Below are positions 9,866-22,332 of a DNA stretch of 64,000 bases, piece by piece. A program made the translations under genes and the position numbers. The stretch covers positions 62,001 through 126,000 of the forward strand of contig WWBZ02000015.1 in the NCBI GenBank assembly GCA_011503125.2, written 5' to 3'. Source of the stretch: Botryosphaeria dothidea (Eukaryota; Ascomycota; Dothideomycetes; Botryosphaeriales; Botryosphaeriaceae). The notes beneath the pieces were generated by a model that worked only from the letters and a program-made list of their open reading frames with translations, did not search any database and was not told where the DNA came from. Every line of letters starts with the position of its first letter. Position 1 is the stretch's first letter.

Positions 9866-12800
9866 TATTATTATTATTATTATTATTTAGTTTTACGTCC
9901 TTTTTTCAGCCTAAGACTATTAAAGACGGAGTTTCTAGAACTCGTGGCTATGGAAGGGTAATACCTCTTTTGGTAAAGGTGGGCTTTTTAGGTACAGTGA
10001 ACGGTATGGCGTCTATCGCCTAAATGGGCTTGTAGCCAAAGGAAGTAAAGAGGAAGTATATAAGGAAAGTAAAAGGAAGTACGGTAGGTATACGTTTATT
10101 TAGAGCTCCGCCGAGCTAGTTTCTAGATACCACCTCCGTGTAGATATCTATGTTTATTTTAGAAACTCTAGCGTACTAGATATTCCTTTTATCGAGGTAA
10201 GAAGCTCCTTTAGGTCTAGATGTTCTCTTCTAAGTATATCCTTAATACTCCTTCTTTCGTAGGAGTATTTTAGGCATTTTAGTAAAAGATGTCTAGGTGT
10301 TTGTTTTGCTGTGTTCGTGCAAGGGCACCTATCGGTTCCGGTATGTTTAAACCTAAAGAGATAGGATCTAAAGTATCCGTGTCCTATCTTTAGTTGGTAA
10401 AAGGCGGAGGCTAATTCCCGCTCCTTTAGAGGGGGTTTTAGTTTCCGTTTAACTTGATAGCCGTATAGGTCCTTGTAGGTAGAGGCTGGGGTATTTTTAA
10501 GCTTCTTTGTCCACTCCTTATAAAGCTCCTCCTTTAGCTGCATTCTGTAGAAGGCTAGGCTATTTTTAGAGCTTAATATGGGTAGTCTAGTAGCTTCTTT
10601 TGCGAGTTTGTCCGCGGCCTCGTTTCCAAGGATATCTTTATGTCCAGGTGCCCATTCTAGAGAGATTTTGTTCCCCTTATCCTGTAGGATTTTTGCTGCT
10701 TTAACTGCCCGGATTTGTTGATCTTGGCTAGGAGTATTAGCTAGGGTTTGTAGCCGTAAGAGTGCGGCCTGGTTATCCGCATAGACTCTTATTTCTCGGT
10801 TTTTATATCCTCGTTTACTAGCAAATTCAAGGGCATTTGTAATACCTTCTAGTTCGCCGTTATAAACGAGGTAGTTAGGACCGTAGTTTCTAACTAGTTC
10901 TTGTTGTATAGTATCTCGAGATTGGCTAAGGTCTAGTATTCCTATTCCTATTCCTATCCCTTTTCCTATTGGAAGTTGTAAGGCGTCGGAGTATATAGAT
11001 ACTTGACTATTTGGGGCTTCTAGGAGGGCCTTAGCGTGTGCTTTAGCTTCGGCTTCCTTCTCTAGGGTAGATATCCTAACCGAATAGGGGGGACTACCGC
11101 TCCATGGTTTAAAAAGAAAGGGGTCTACCTCTTCTATCTCCTTAGGGATTTTAGAGTATATTCTCCTTATTCTTTCTACCTGTGTAGGAGGTATACCTCC
11201 TATATTTCGGTTGGATTCTCTCTCTATTTCGTAGCGGATTAGATGTTCCTTTTTAAGCTGTCTTATTCTAAACGTATACTTTTTTAGGGTATCGTCTAGG
11301 CGGAGCTCGGAGGGTGGGATTGCCGTCTCTAGTTCTAGAGGAATAATAGGGGTAGTTTTAAAAACTCCTAGAATCTTTCGTAGAGCAAGATTTTGGAGTA
11401 GTGTATATTGGCGTTTAAACTGTGCCTGATTTTTCCAGAAGATCGGACAGCCGAAATCGGCTACGCTAGTAATACAGGCTATATATAGCTGTCTAACCGC
11501 GTAGGGGGATAGACCTCGTTCGGTATTAGCTAGTCTAGAGAGGCGTTGGAAGGCTGAACGGGCTTGGCTAACTCTTATAGAGACGTGCTCCTTAAAAGTA
11601 AGTTTTGGGTCGAAGAAGATTCCTAGCCACCGGACGAGTTTTTAAGGTTCTACTATATTACCGTCTGGTAAGATAATAGAGGTTTAGCTAGCCTCTTTGT
11701 TATTAGAGAAGTGTAGGAGTTCGGTCTTTAAAAGGTCGAATTCTACCCCGTTCTCTTGGCCTCGCTTATAGAGCTGTTTTACCTCTTCCTCTAATAGATA
11801 TTTATTACGCTTATAACTAGAAGAACTAGCTATAAGACTAATATTATCTATATAGGATAGGTAGGTGATTTTGTTTATTTTAAAGAGCTCTCGGGTATAT
11901 ATAAGGAATAGTATAGGGGAGATTGGGCTTCCTTGAGGAATCCCGGTCTCTATTTTACTAAATTCCTTATTTTCTCCGTTAAAGGCGAGGCGTAGTACTC
12001 GTAGATTAAGAAACGATCTAACCTACGCGAGTAGGTTAATTAGTAGGCCTATTCTTGCTATTATAGCTAGTAGTTGTTCTTAGGCGACGTGGTTAAAGGC
12101 TCCTTTTATATCAAGGAATAGAGCCGACGTTTTACGCTTTTTACGGCGGTCTTTTTTAGCAATATTCGTTAATAATAGGGCGGCATCGATAGCAGATTTC
12201 TTTAGCCTTCCCCCGATTTGGGAGGGGTCTAGAAGAGAGGTCGTTTCTACTAAGAAGCCTAGCCTTTTTACAAGTATTCGTTTAAGAGTTTTTCCTAGGC
12301 AATTTAGAAGTGAAATTACCCTATAAGCCTTTGGGGCGGACTTATCGGGTTTATTCGGCTTCTTTAGAATTATACCGGTAGCCTATCTCTAGCGTAACGG
12401 ATGGTATCCGTAGGTAAAAAGTAGGCTATATACCTAATAGAAGGCGTCGGGGGCGGCTTAAAACGTATGAGTAATTATCTCTTGTGTTATAGCATCTAGC
12501 CCTGGGGTCGTGCCTTTTATTTAGTTTAAGCATGCTTTTTCTAGTTCCGTATGGCTAAGGATAGGCCAATCCTAGTTCTCGGAGGGGGAGTAGCTGTCCT
12601 AGTTATACGGAGGGGCCGAGGGAGGTGTAGGAAAAAGGCCCTCCCTTAGGGCAGAGCACTGTCCCTTAAAGCTAGTCTTAACTTGGCCATCTTTCCCTTT
12701 TATAGGGGGAATTTAATCGTAGGATCGAGGCTTCGTATATAACATAGCTTTATATATATCTTGAGGGGAGTTTGACGAGAGAAATTAATTCCAGTGCTGG

Positions 12801-13932
12801 CGTTTAGCTTGCTTAATCGCGTTAACGAAGGTTTTCCGGGTTTCTAGGTATTCTTGCTTCTCTTCCTGCGTAGAGGGGAAGGAGAGAAGACGAGCCTTTC
12901 GTTTTAGCTCTTGCCTTTTAGTAGATAGCTCCTCGTTCCACCACGATTTCGACTTTAGTCCTAGTTTAAGACGAGGGATAGTAAGACTCGCAGCGTGGGA
13001 GATAGCTTTAGTTAGCGTGTCTCCTAGATTATCTAGCGCTGGTATCTTAAGTAGTTTGGCAGCTACTATCTTTTTCGAGAGAGAGGAGGAAGGTTCTAGG
13101 TTCCGGGCTATTGCTAGCATGTTGGGAAGCTTTTCTTTAACTTTCTCTTAGAAAATTAGGGAGAATCTTTTCTAGTCTGCTTTCGTAGTATTAAATCGGG
13201 CCGTAGTAGTAGGGGAATCTAATATAGGGCCTCTAGTTTCTATCTTAAAGAATATCGGCCGGTAATCTGAGCCGAAGTCATCGAGGATTTGCCAGTTCTT
13301 TATTCTATTAGATAAATTTTGAGTTGATAGGGTTAGATTAAGGACCGTAGGGCGTACTAAATCTGGTTTAAAGAAGGTAGCTTCTCCTACCGTATTTAGT
13401 AGCTCTAGGTTATTAGATTCTATCCATTCAACTAGCCTAGGGGCTCCTTGTGTTGGTCGGGCAAGAGGGTCCCACCATAGGTGGTGTTCGTTGAAGTCCC
13501 CGAGGATTATAGAGGGTTTAAGAATATTTGAGTATTCTAGAACTCTTTCTAATGTCTTAGGAGATCCTTCTTGTCTTTGGGTAGCCTAGTTATAGAGGTT
13601 TATTATCCGGAAGGATGGATAATTTGGTTGTTGAACCTCTAATACTATGCTATCTTCGCTAGCAAAAAGGGCGGCCCTATTTACTTTTACCCCACGCATA
13701 AAGCGGGAGATATAAGCTAGAACACGGGGCCTTAAACCAGGAGAGAAAACCGGGAGAGTTTGGACGAAAGAGGGGTAGTTAATAGACCGTACTTCTTGGG
13801 GATTAGAGGAGCTAATAATAAACGGTTCTTGGATAAGAATAATATCTATTTTAAGCTCTATTGCTAGCTGTAATAGCCCTTCGGTGGCCGGGCTTTTACG
13901 AGCGACGTTGGCTTGTAGTACTCTAATGTATC
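9866..13932 (-). mobile_element. Tad-like LINE, RIP-damaged, truncated at its 5' side by an LTR
   Basis: A non-LTR retrotransposon on the minus strand. Its 3' end is the trinucleotide tail seen on the plus strand as (ATT)n at 9866-9888. Endonuclease, reverse transcriptase, RNase H and C-terminal Cys region follow in the usual ORF2 order from high to low coordinates. ORF1 is missing: the element is cut at 13932 by the LTR that begins at 13933. CA and TG are reduced but not eliminated, so RIP is intermediate. No target duplication can be assigned because the 5' part is lost. Confidence 0.85.
10154..13932 (-). pseudogene. LINE ORF2: AP endonuclease, reverse transcriptase, RNase H, CCHC-like tail
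   Basis: Reading through stops, the apurinic endonuclease lies at about 13.2-13.93 kb, with GDFNEHH and a SDYRPIFF that stands where SDHRP is expected. A linker frame of 111 aa (12785-13120) follows. Reverse transcriptase lies at about 11.4-12.7 kb: AYRVISLLNCLGKTL, LDIKGAFNHV, GIPQGSPISPILFLIYT, and YIDN where YIDD is expected. RNase H lies at 10.55-11.05 kb (YNGELEGITNALEFA, RVYADNQAAL, WAPGHKDILGNEAADKLAK). The C-terminus has CPCTNTAKQTPRHLLLKC. The stops seen replace likely Gln or Trp codons as TAG or TAA, as RIP would produce. The first large frame and the linker frame are in the same phase, so damage is by substitution rather than indel. Confidence 0.88.
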
Positions 13933-14172
13933 TGTCAGACTTTCTTGCCTTACTACCTCAGGCATCCCAGTTATCTCGAATATTCCATCCTTTATATAAC
14001 AACACTCTTTGATGCCCAACCCCGTATCGGCACTCTCTCTCGGATCTTTAGTATCCTCGGTTATATAGTTATCACCTATATATATAAGCAAGCCTACCAA
14101 CCTCCCCTTCAGGAGACAGGCAGAATCTACTCTCTTTTCTAACCTCACAACTCTTCACTCTCAAATCTAACA
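13933..14172 (+). mobile_element. LTR (240 bp) at a LINE/Gypsy junction
   Basis: It starts TGTCAGAC and ends TCTAACA. It aligns along its length to the reverse complement of the solo LTR at 2837-3093, including CTTACTACCTCAGG, the TATATATAAGC promoter motif and GAGACAGGCAGAATCTACTC. Its flanks (GTATC and AAAAT) do not match, so the copy is not a simple solo insertion: the left flank is LINE endonuclease sequence, the right flank is Gypsy pol. It marks a recombination breakpoint or nested insertion with one side deleted. Confidence 0.75.
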
Positions 14173-17100
14173 AAAATTAAGAGAACTTATCTTATTATAT
14201 ATACTATAGTAGCTAGTAGTAATATACGTTCTCTTATCGATAATAGAAGCTAAGCTAAGCTTATTAATACCTCCTTTATTCGCGCGTATAAGATAATAAA
14301 GATCCCTCTTATTAGACGGATTACTATAACTTTAGAAGACGGAACATTCTTTTAATATATTACCTATGCCTTTCTAGTCGATATTAATATTAGTTCTTAT
14401 AAGGAATAACTTCTCTACTATATTACCAACCTAGGAGACTATCTATTAATCCTTAGAGACGGATAGTTACGTACTTATAACCCGTATATCGACTAGGATA
14501 AGCGGTTAGTTAAGTTTTATAAGCCTTAGTACTTTAAGGCTAGCTATCTTACTATAAAACCTTATACTAAATACGCTATTAGGTACCGACCTAAATAAAA
14601 GATAGAGAAATCTTAACTAGATATTTAACTATATTCTATATTCCTACTCTTTTACCTAGTATTACTTCCTAGATATAAAGGATACTACTATATACCCGCG
14701 GAATCTACTATAAATACTAGCGTAGCTATAACTAGAGAAGATAATTTCTAGAAGTTTATAGATAGAAAGAAGATATATAGGAGAGAAGAACGTCTTGCCC
14801 GGCTACTAAAGAAATACTACTAGATTAAAGAACTCTAGAATAAGATAGAAGCGGATATACTCCCTCCTTACTAGAAAGAAGACTATAAAATTAAGCTTAA
14901 ATCTAACTATAAACCTCCTTATATAAAAAGCTACCGCCTAATATCTTAATAGAAAAACGAAGCGGTTAAGAAGTATATTAACGAATATCTTAGAAAAGGG
15001 TTTATTCGCCCTAGCTCTTCGGACTATACTATACCTCTACTTATTATTAGAAAGCTAAAAGAAGAACTTAGAGTCTATATTAACTATAGAGCCCTAAACG
15101 CTATTACTAAGAAGAATCGATATCTAATCCTATATATTAATAAAACTCTTACCTAGCTTAGTAAGGCTAAGATCTTTACTAAACTCGACGTTATCTATAC
15201 TTTTAACCGGATCCGAATTAAGAAAGGCTATAAGTACCTTACCGCTTTTAATACTCGCTTTAGTTAGTACGAATACCTAGTTATATTCTTTAGGCTCTAT
15301 AATACGCTAGGCACCTTTTAGAGCTATATTAATAATTCTATACTCGAATATCTAGATAAGTTTTATATAGCGTACCTAGATAATATTCTTATCTATAGTA
15401 AAAAGGAGGAGGAATACGCTAAAAACGTTAATAAAGTCCTCTAACGACTAAAGGACCGTAGTCTTTAACTCGATCTTAATAAATACGAGTTTAATATTAG
15501 ATTAGTTAAATACCTTAGCCTTATTATAAGCATAAACGGAATCGAAATAGATCTAGAAAAAGTCTCTATTATTATTAATTAGAAGGTATTAACGTTAGTA
15601 AAGAATATATAAGCCTTTCTTAGCTTTATAAATTTCTACCGCCGCTTTATTAAGAACTTCTCCTATATAGTACGCCCTCTTACTAAGATAATAAAAGAAG
15701 AATACTTTATAACTAGAAATAGGAAACGTAAGATAAGATACTAGAACTTTATATAGAATAATAAGAAATAAACCGCCTTTAATTAGCTATAAGCCGTATT
15801 TACCTCTATATCTATTCTTATATATTTCGACCCTAAAAAGAAAATATAGGTTAAAACGGATGCCTTAGACTTTATTAGTATAGGTATTCTATCTTAGATA
15901 TACGATAGAGTACTTAAACTAGTTATATACTTCTCTAAGAAAATATCCTTAACTAAGTATAACTATATAATCTACGATAAAGAGCTACTCGCTATTATTC
16001 GCTTCTTTAAGACTTAGAAACTAGAACTTATAAGTACTTCTATAGATAAGCCTATTAAGGTACTTACGGATTATAAGAACCTAAAGTATTTTATAATAAC
16101 TAAGTAACTAACTAGCCGTTAAGCCCGCTAGGCTAAATTTCTATTCGTCTTTAACTTTATTATCTTCTACCGGCTAGGTAAATAAAAAGAGAAGCTAGAC
16201 TCGCTTATAAGGAGAACGTAGGATCTACCGTAAGGAATTAACGACCTAAGGAAGTAATACCGGTTCTAATAACTACTTCGGGACTTAAACCTAGAATCTA
16301 ATATAAAGATTACTATTAATTCTATTCTCTTTACTACTAATAACCTAGAGAAGAAGAAGTTAGACTCTTAAGAGCCGGAAGATAACTAGATCTAGAAAAT
16401 CTATAAAGCTCGGGAAACCTAGAAAGCTATATAGAAAGACCTTAATATACTTATTAGCGAAGCCTACGAGAAGAATAGAGTAATCTAGAACCTCCGTAGA
16501 AGTATTAATATAGAAGATAGACGTATACTAAGCTACTTAATTAGGAAGGGCTATAAGAAAAATATTTAGAACTTCTTAGTAAAAGATAATTAGATATAGC
16601 TAAAAGACGCGCTTATTATCCTAGACTACTAACTACTACGCCTACGCCTCCTAAAGAATTACTACGAAAAACTACTTATAGAATATCTAGAACCTAAGAC
16701 TATATATAGAAAGCTTATAGAAAACTACTAGTAGGCTAGATAAAGAGAAGATATTACTCGTTTCTATAAGAACTATTACTACTACCGCCGCTATAAGCTA
16801 TACTCGAAGTAAAAGTAAGAACTACTAAGACCGCTCTCTATTTTCTAGTAGAAGTAGCTCTACGTAGCTCTAGACTTTACGGAAAAACTACCGCTATATA
16901 TTAGAAGAAATTAGAAATACCGATACTACCTAGTTATTATAAACCGTTTAACTAAGAAAAAGATCTACGAGCTAATAATAACGCTAAGTACTAAAGAAAC
17001 TATAGAGGCTCTAAACCGCCGCCTCTTTTATATACGAGATTTTCTAATAAATATCGTCTTCGACCGAGGTAGCGCTATAGACTTCTATATCTATAGAAGA

Positions 17101-18031
17101 ATTATAGAATAATATAACGTAAAGATTAAAATATTAACTATATTTTATCTCTAGACTAATAGCTAGAGCGAAAGCTCTATTAAAGGTCTTAAAAAGTATC
17201 TCTAGATATATATTAACTACGCGTAAGATAACTAGGTCGACTTTCTATCTAAAGCTAAATTTATAGCTAATATATATATTAGCGTATTAACTAGTATATT
17301 ACTATTCTTCGTAGATAACGAATTCTATCTACGTACTAGCTTAAAACCTATAAAAATCTACTAGAGTACTAGAAAAGTAGAAGTAATTAGAGTAGACTAG
17401 TTAGTTAAAAGATTAAATACTATAAGAAGCTTCCTCTAAGATTAACTAGTCTAGATATAAAAAGAATAAGCTCGCTATATAGATAAATTCTACTAGCTAT
17501 ACTCTACCTTCTATATAGACGATAAAGTATTTATTAACGCCTAAGACTTTAATCTAGAACGAAATAGTAAGTCTCTTTTACTAAAGAACCTTAGTCCGTA
17601 GAAAATTACTAGATTAATTAATAGTAAAGTATACGAAGTTACTATACCTTCTTATATATAAGAGAAAGAAATCTTCTCTATATTCTACCCCTAGAAGCTA
17701 TATCTTATTCTAGATAATTTATATTTAAGTTAGGTCTAAGAGTCTAGCCTAGTATATATAATCTTTAATAAGAATAAGAATAAAACTTATAAGAAGTAGA
17801 AAGTATTAGAGGTAGTAAACTATCGAAACTTAAGGTATAAAGTATAATATAAGATTATCTTTATAGGTAACTAGAACGAGTAGAACTCTAATCCCCTATA
17901 GTAATACTAAGATAACTATAAGAATACTCCTAATAAAATCCGTAAGTACTACGTATACTATAAAAACGCGTCTAAGCTACTCGAATTTTTTAAGAAGCTT
18001 AGTAGACCTCGCTTAGAGAAGAAGAGAGTAG
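14173..18031 (+). pseudogene. Gypsy retrotransposon pol, copy 1, RIP-saturated
   Basis: A Ty3/Gypsy pol remnant, read through many TAG and TAA codons. From the 5' edge it gives a protease-like part, then reverse transcriptase (YINEYLRKGFIRPSSSDY near 14.97-15.03 kb, YINYRALNAITKKNRY, and AYLDNILIYSK near 15.37 kb with Asn for the second catalytic Asp). [11 protein letters not shown] and RNase H follow (DKELLAIIRFF, LTDYKNLKYF near 15.98-16.1 kb), then an integrase with an NSQSESSIKGLKKYL-type motif near 17.17 kb and a degraded tail that may be a chromodomain. gag is absent: the copy starts at the protease, cut by the LTR at 13933-14172. CA and TG are nearly absent throughout, so the ATG, TGG, Cys, His and Gln codons are lost. 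It matches Gypsy copy 2 closely. Confidence 0.88.
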
Positions 18032-18263
18032 TATTAGGCCTCTTAAGCGCTATTATTCTAAGTAACTAGATAGATACTTAATAGTAACTAGAGGCTCTAG
18101 CTATACTAAGAATAACTTAGTTAGATACTAAAGTACGGGCCTAGCGTTAAGCGACTAGATATATTTATCCTTCGCCCTCTCTTTCTAGACTCTCTTTTCT
18201 TTCTTCTTATATATAGATTTTTAGTTAAAAGTAATACTATTATTTCGGCTTTACTATCTTATA
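18032..18263 (+). mobile_element. Gypsy LTR, first of five (232 bp)
   Basis: Begins TATTAGGCC (presumably TGTTAGGCC before RIP) just after a purine-rich tract, GAGAAGAAGAGAGTAG, that fits a polypurine tract. It contains a TATA motif (CTTATATATAGA) and ends CTATCTTATA. It is the 3' LTR of Gypsy copy 1 and at the same time the left border of OrsD/TLH-type copy A. Confidence 0.82.
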
Positions 18264-21200
18264 CTACCTCGCCGTAACTACTATAACGTTAACGCGTACT
18301 ACTAGAACTAGTAGAACTAGATACTAGCTTTTCTATATCTCTTTATCGTCGTCTTTAACTTCTAGGCCGCCTTAATTATTAACCGGCCGTATACCGCGCC
18401 CGCTATACGCGTACTATACCTAAACTATATATTCTACGTATAGCTTTAGCTCTCTATATTACCGTCGTCTTTCTCGTTCTCCGCCTTCTCTCCTACTACT
18501 CCGTCTACGTCGAAAAAATAATTCTCTTTAATAAATCTATTTCCGATCGCCTAGACGTACTACTAATACGTAGCTACGTTAATTTCTACTTCTATCCGCG
18601 TCTTACTCTTCTACTTTATCGCGTCGCGAAACCGGCTAGCCGTCTACTTCGCTACCGCCGGTCCCTCCGGGCTCTAAACGAACCCGTACTCTTCCGGCGG
18701 CCTATCTCTCTCCTCCGCTACGTACGCTAATAACCGCTCGAACGGGATAACTATCTATATATAATATATTAATAACTCGCCTATCTTCTACGGTAAATAC
18801 TAGTAGATAATCTTTAAACTACCGTTCCGGCCGTGCCCCTTATAATACCGGGTTACGTATACTATTAACCCGTTCTTAACGAATACGTTACGCTACCCGC
18901 TATTAGCCGTATTATAATATCGGATACTTATTAACTTAGATACCCGAGCCGGCCCGCCGCCGGTAATATATATTAATACGGCTAACTACTCTTTAAATCT
19001 ATTTACTATCCGCCTAAATCCGCCGATAGCTTTACGATTCTATCTAGCCGGGTACTATACCGGGTTCTTATACGGGTTAGCGATAAATTACTACCTTTAC
19101 TACCGCCCTTACTTCTACTCTATAATTAACCGCTCGTATAACTACTACTAGCCGTCCGCCTTCTTCTCTAACGGCTACCGATTCCGCGAGTTCTTAATAA
19201 AAAACTACTCGGGCTCCGTTACGCTTAGATTATCGCGTATCCGATTCTACCTAATAGCTAGTAACTTCCCTATCCGCTTCTAGCTAGTCGATATCTATAT
19301 TACTTTCTTTACTAACGTCTACCTATAATCGCCCGCTAACTCGTATATCTACGCGCGAAAACTATCTATACTAAACTTAATACCCCGGTATACTAACGTC
19401 TTACCGCCCGGCCTCGTCTACTATATCGTACCTAGTACCGTAGTCGTATATCTAATCTTTATCCTATACGTTCTAGCGTCGTATATCTAACTTATCGGCG
19501 TCGGTTTATTCCTAACTATAAATCTATTAACTATCTCGCGTATCCGCTACTAAACTCTACTATCCCCGCTATTTCTAGCCGCCTACTACGCGCTCTATAC
19601 TACTATAATACGCGCTAACTTAATAACTACTAATAACTTAGACGTATACGCTAACGGGCTCTACTACTCTTTTTCCTCTTTACTAATCTCTAATATAGCT
19701 AATCCGCTAATTAACGCGTTAGTATAGCTATCGTCCTCGGTCTAGTAGTCTAATAAACTAATATAAAATACTAAATACTTATACTTTAATAAACTTAACT
19801 CGTTTTTATCCTCCTCTTTCTCTTCTTCTTTCTCTTTTTCTTCTTCTTTCTCTTTTTTCTTCGCCTCGTTACTATATTCTTTCTTATTATTAATACTCTC
19901 TAATATATCTCTACTATTCTTATCTTTCTTCTTAAACTTAAATTTAATCTTCTCTTTCTTATTCTTATTCTTAATATTCTTATTAACTAGAATTACTAGC
20001 TCTACCGTCTTACCCTCTACCTACTCTAACTAGACTTTCTTAATAAAATTCTATAACGCCCTACTCTACTCTATCGTTAACTCGTATAACGGTCTTACTT
20101 TTAGCTAGTACTAGTACTAATACTACTATCTTTACTACCGCTCTTACTACTACTACTACTACTACTATTACTACTACTTATTAACTACTATTATAGCGTA
20201 CGTACGGAAAATATACCCGATAATTCGCTACTACGCCTACTTATACCGCTACTTAGTATTCTCGCCTATACGTACCTTAAACGAATATTCTAGCTTAACG
20301 TTACTCTTCTTACGGATTATCTCGAATCTAACCTCGATATTAACTAACGTCTAAACCGTCGCCTACGTCTTATCGATTATTTAGCCGAAACTCTAGTATA
20401 TAATAGCTAAAATCTCCGCCTAGGTCTACTATCTCCGCCGTCTATCCCGCTTAACCCGGCTATTATCTTCTCTACTCTCGCCCCTCCGCCTATTCTCTCT
20501 CTACTACTTTTATTACTATCGCTTCTACTCTTCCGCTAGTAACTCCGCGTACTACTATAATTTTTCTATAGCGAACCCGGCTAAATACTCCGCCTATTCG
20601 ATTCTACGTAACTACGGATTCGCCTCTAACTTTCTCTATAGCTATACTACCGCTTTACGCCGCTTCTTCTTCTACTATAATCCCGCCGTAATCTATTAGT
20701 AGATACGCTAGCTAGCCGTTATTAGTACTACTATTTCTTACTTCTACTACTAGTACTACTAGTACTACTACTAGTACTACTAGCTCTCTACTAATACCTC
20801 GAAATACTTCTACTTAAAGTCGTATTTAAAAAACCTCTAATAACGTACGTCTATTTAATATAGCCTAGAGGCCTTACTCGTCCTACGGCGCTATACTAAT
20901 AACCCGCTTCTAGACTAGTTATTTATCTATTTATATACGGTCTAATAATATATCTAGATTTCTTAAACTAAACGCGTTATATATCTATACTCCTCTTCTT
21001 CTTCTTCTTCTCTTTCTCTTTCTTCTTCTTCTTTCTTCTTCTACTAGTATACGAACCCGTTTTCGTATACTAGTAAATACTAAACTAGCTAGATTAGCCG
21101 TACTAGCTTTTCGAACTCGGCTACTAACTACTCCTCCGTACGAATTAACTCGTTAATTTTATCTATATTTTCTACGATTCTCTTCCGCCGGCTAGCGCCG

Positions 21201-21316
21201 TCTATCTTATACTTAGATTTTCTTAAATACGCGTCTATCTAGATAGATAATACGGTAAATCTATAATCTTTATAAACGATAACTCTAAACTCTAGAATAT
21301 ACTTAAATAGCTCTAT
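18264..21316 (-). pseudogene. Buried OrsD/TLH-type gene, copy A, RIP-destroyed
   Basis: The minus strand read through stops is clearly homologous to the pseudogene at 45699-48386. The presumed start is ATA at 21314-21316, where ATG is expected (IELFKYILEF against MDLFEYNEDY). The OrsD-type zinc finger (DUF3505-like) follows with all four ligands turned to Tyr: VYKDYRF and IDAYLRKSKYK. An acidic, Lys/Glu-rich segment lies near 19.8 kb. The conserved core at about 18.75-18.99 kb reads YITGGGPARVSKLISIRYYN, RNVFVKNGLIVYVTRYYKG and LLIYYI, aligning with ITSGQPARSTELISL, TITSYHKG and LLVYYL. IAGAVYGR near 18.4 kb matches IAGTVYAR. The frame runs into the LTR boundary. Related full-length fungal proteins are known as telomere-linked helicase-type, where a RecQ-like helicase follows; no helicase is present here. 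The family name is recalled, the homology is seen. Confidence 0.78.
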
Positions 21317-22100
21317 TACTACGCTAGCTTCGACTAGTTTAATTAGCTAACTCGCGGGTAAATAAATAAATTAAATAAACGGACGAATAACTATCTACTA
21401 TCTACCGCCTAGTATTAGTACTAGTACTAGTACTAGAATAATATCTACTAACTATCTAAAACGCTCTTTATTAACTCTTTTCTTCCGCCTATTCCCTCTA
21501 CTCTTACTTCCGGGCTTCCGCCCGGCTCTACCGCGCTCCGATTAGCTAACGGCTAACTCTAACTTACCCGGCGACCGCGGTAGGGGTACGGCGCCGCTAT
21601 CCCGTGCGCGAACCGGCTCCTCCCCCTCCTATTAAAATTACTATCCTTCGAACTTCGACCGTCGATTCTACTACCGCGACGACGGGCTTTCGACCCGTTT
21701 AAATTGAATCCCGGGCCGCCGGACGCGCGCTCGAACTTCGGCCGGGTCGTATCCGGGATTTTCGCCCGGGAACCCTAATTAATTCGACCTCCTCCCTACT
21801 AACTAATTTAACCCCGAAAACTACTAACCCTACTTTCGATTTATATAGGTCTACTAACTAATTCGACCTCGAATTAGTTACTATATTATAGATAGAAGAG
21901 AGATTTAGCTTTTTTCTTATTTTCTAACTAAACGTTTTTAAATAGAAGAATTCTCGGGCTAGTTTCTTAAGCTTTTCCGCTTTAAAGAGCTACTTCTTAT
22001 CTAGTTCTTACTTTACTAGTATTTAGTAGAAAGCTAGGCTAGATTCTTTAGTTTTTAGAGAGTATTTTATATTAGGCCTACGCCTAAGTAAGTATTAGAC
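21317..22100. other. Upstream region of OrsD/TLH copy A
   Basis: No gene seen. It includes an unusually GC-rich stretch (about 21.48-21.78 kb) full of CG but nearly free of CA and TG, then AT-rich sequence to the next LTR. As the sequence 5' of the pseudogene it probably held the promoter. Confidence 0.45.
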
Positions 22101-22332
22101 TATTAGGCTTCTTAAGTACTACTACTCTAGATAACTAAGTAGATACTTAATAGTAACTAAAGGCTCTAGCTATACTAAAAATAACTTAGTTAAATACTAA
22201 AGTACGGGCCTAGCGCTAAGCGACTAGATATATTTATCCTTCGCCCTCTCTTTCTAAACTCTCTTTTCTTTCTTCTTATATATAGATTTTTAGTTAAAAG
22301 TAATACTATTATTTCGGCTTTACTATCTTATA
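22101..22332 (+). mobile_element. Gypsy LTR, second copy (232 bp)
   Basis: Starts TATTAGGCTT and ends CTATCTTATA, the same length as the first. It separates OrsD/TLH copies A and B, with no Gypsy internal sequence on either side. The flanks TAGAC and CTACC are not a target duplication, so it may be a recombined rather than simple solo LTR. Confidence 0.8.

Noticed and set aside
18700..19000. The OrsD/TLH core (PAR...YHKG...H.R) as an active tyrosine recombinase
   Set aside because: Arg and Lys/His motifs are suggestive, but I cannot place the HxxR box and the nucleophilic Tyr with confidence, and RIP creates many false Tyr.
20140..20780. CTA/CTAGTA-rich runs as CRISPR-like or microsatellite arrays
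   Set aside because: They are coding-strand complements of a Gln/acidic-rich protein region converted by RIP to TAG/CTA repeats; spacing is irregular.
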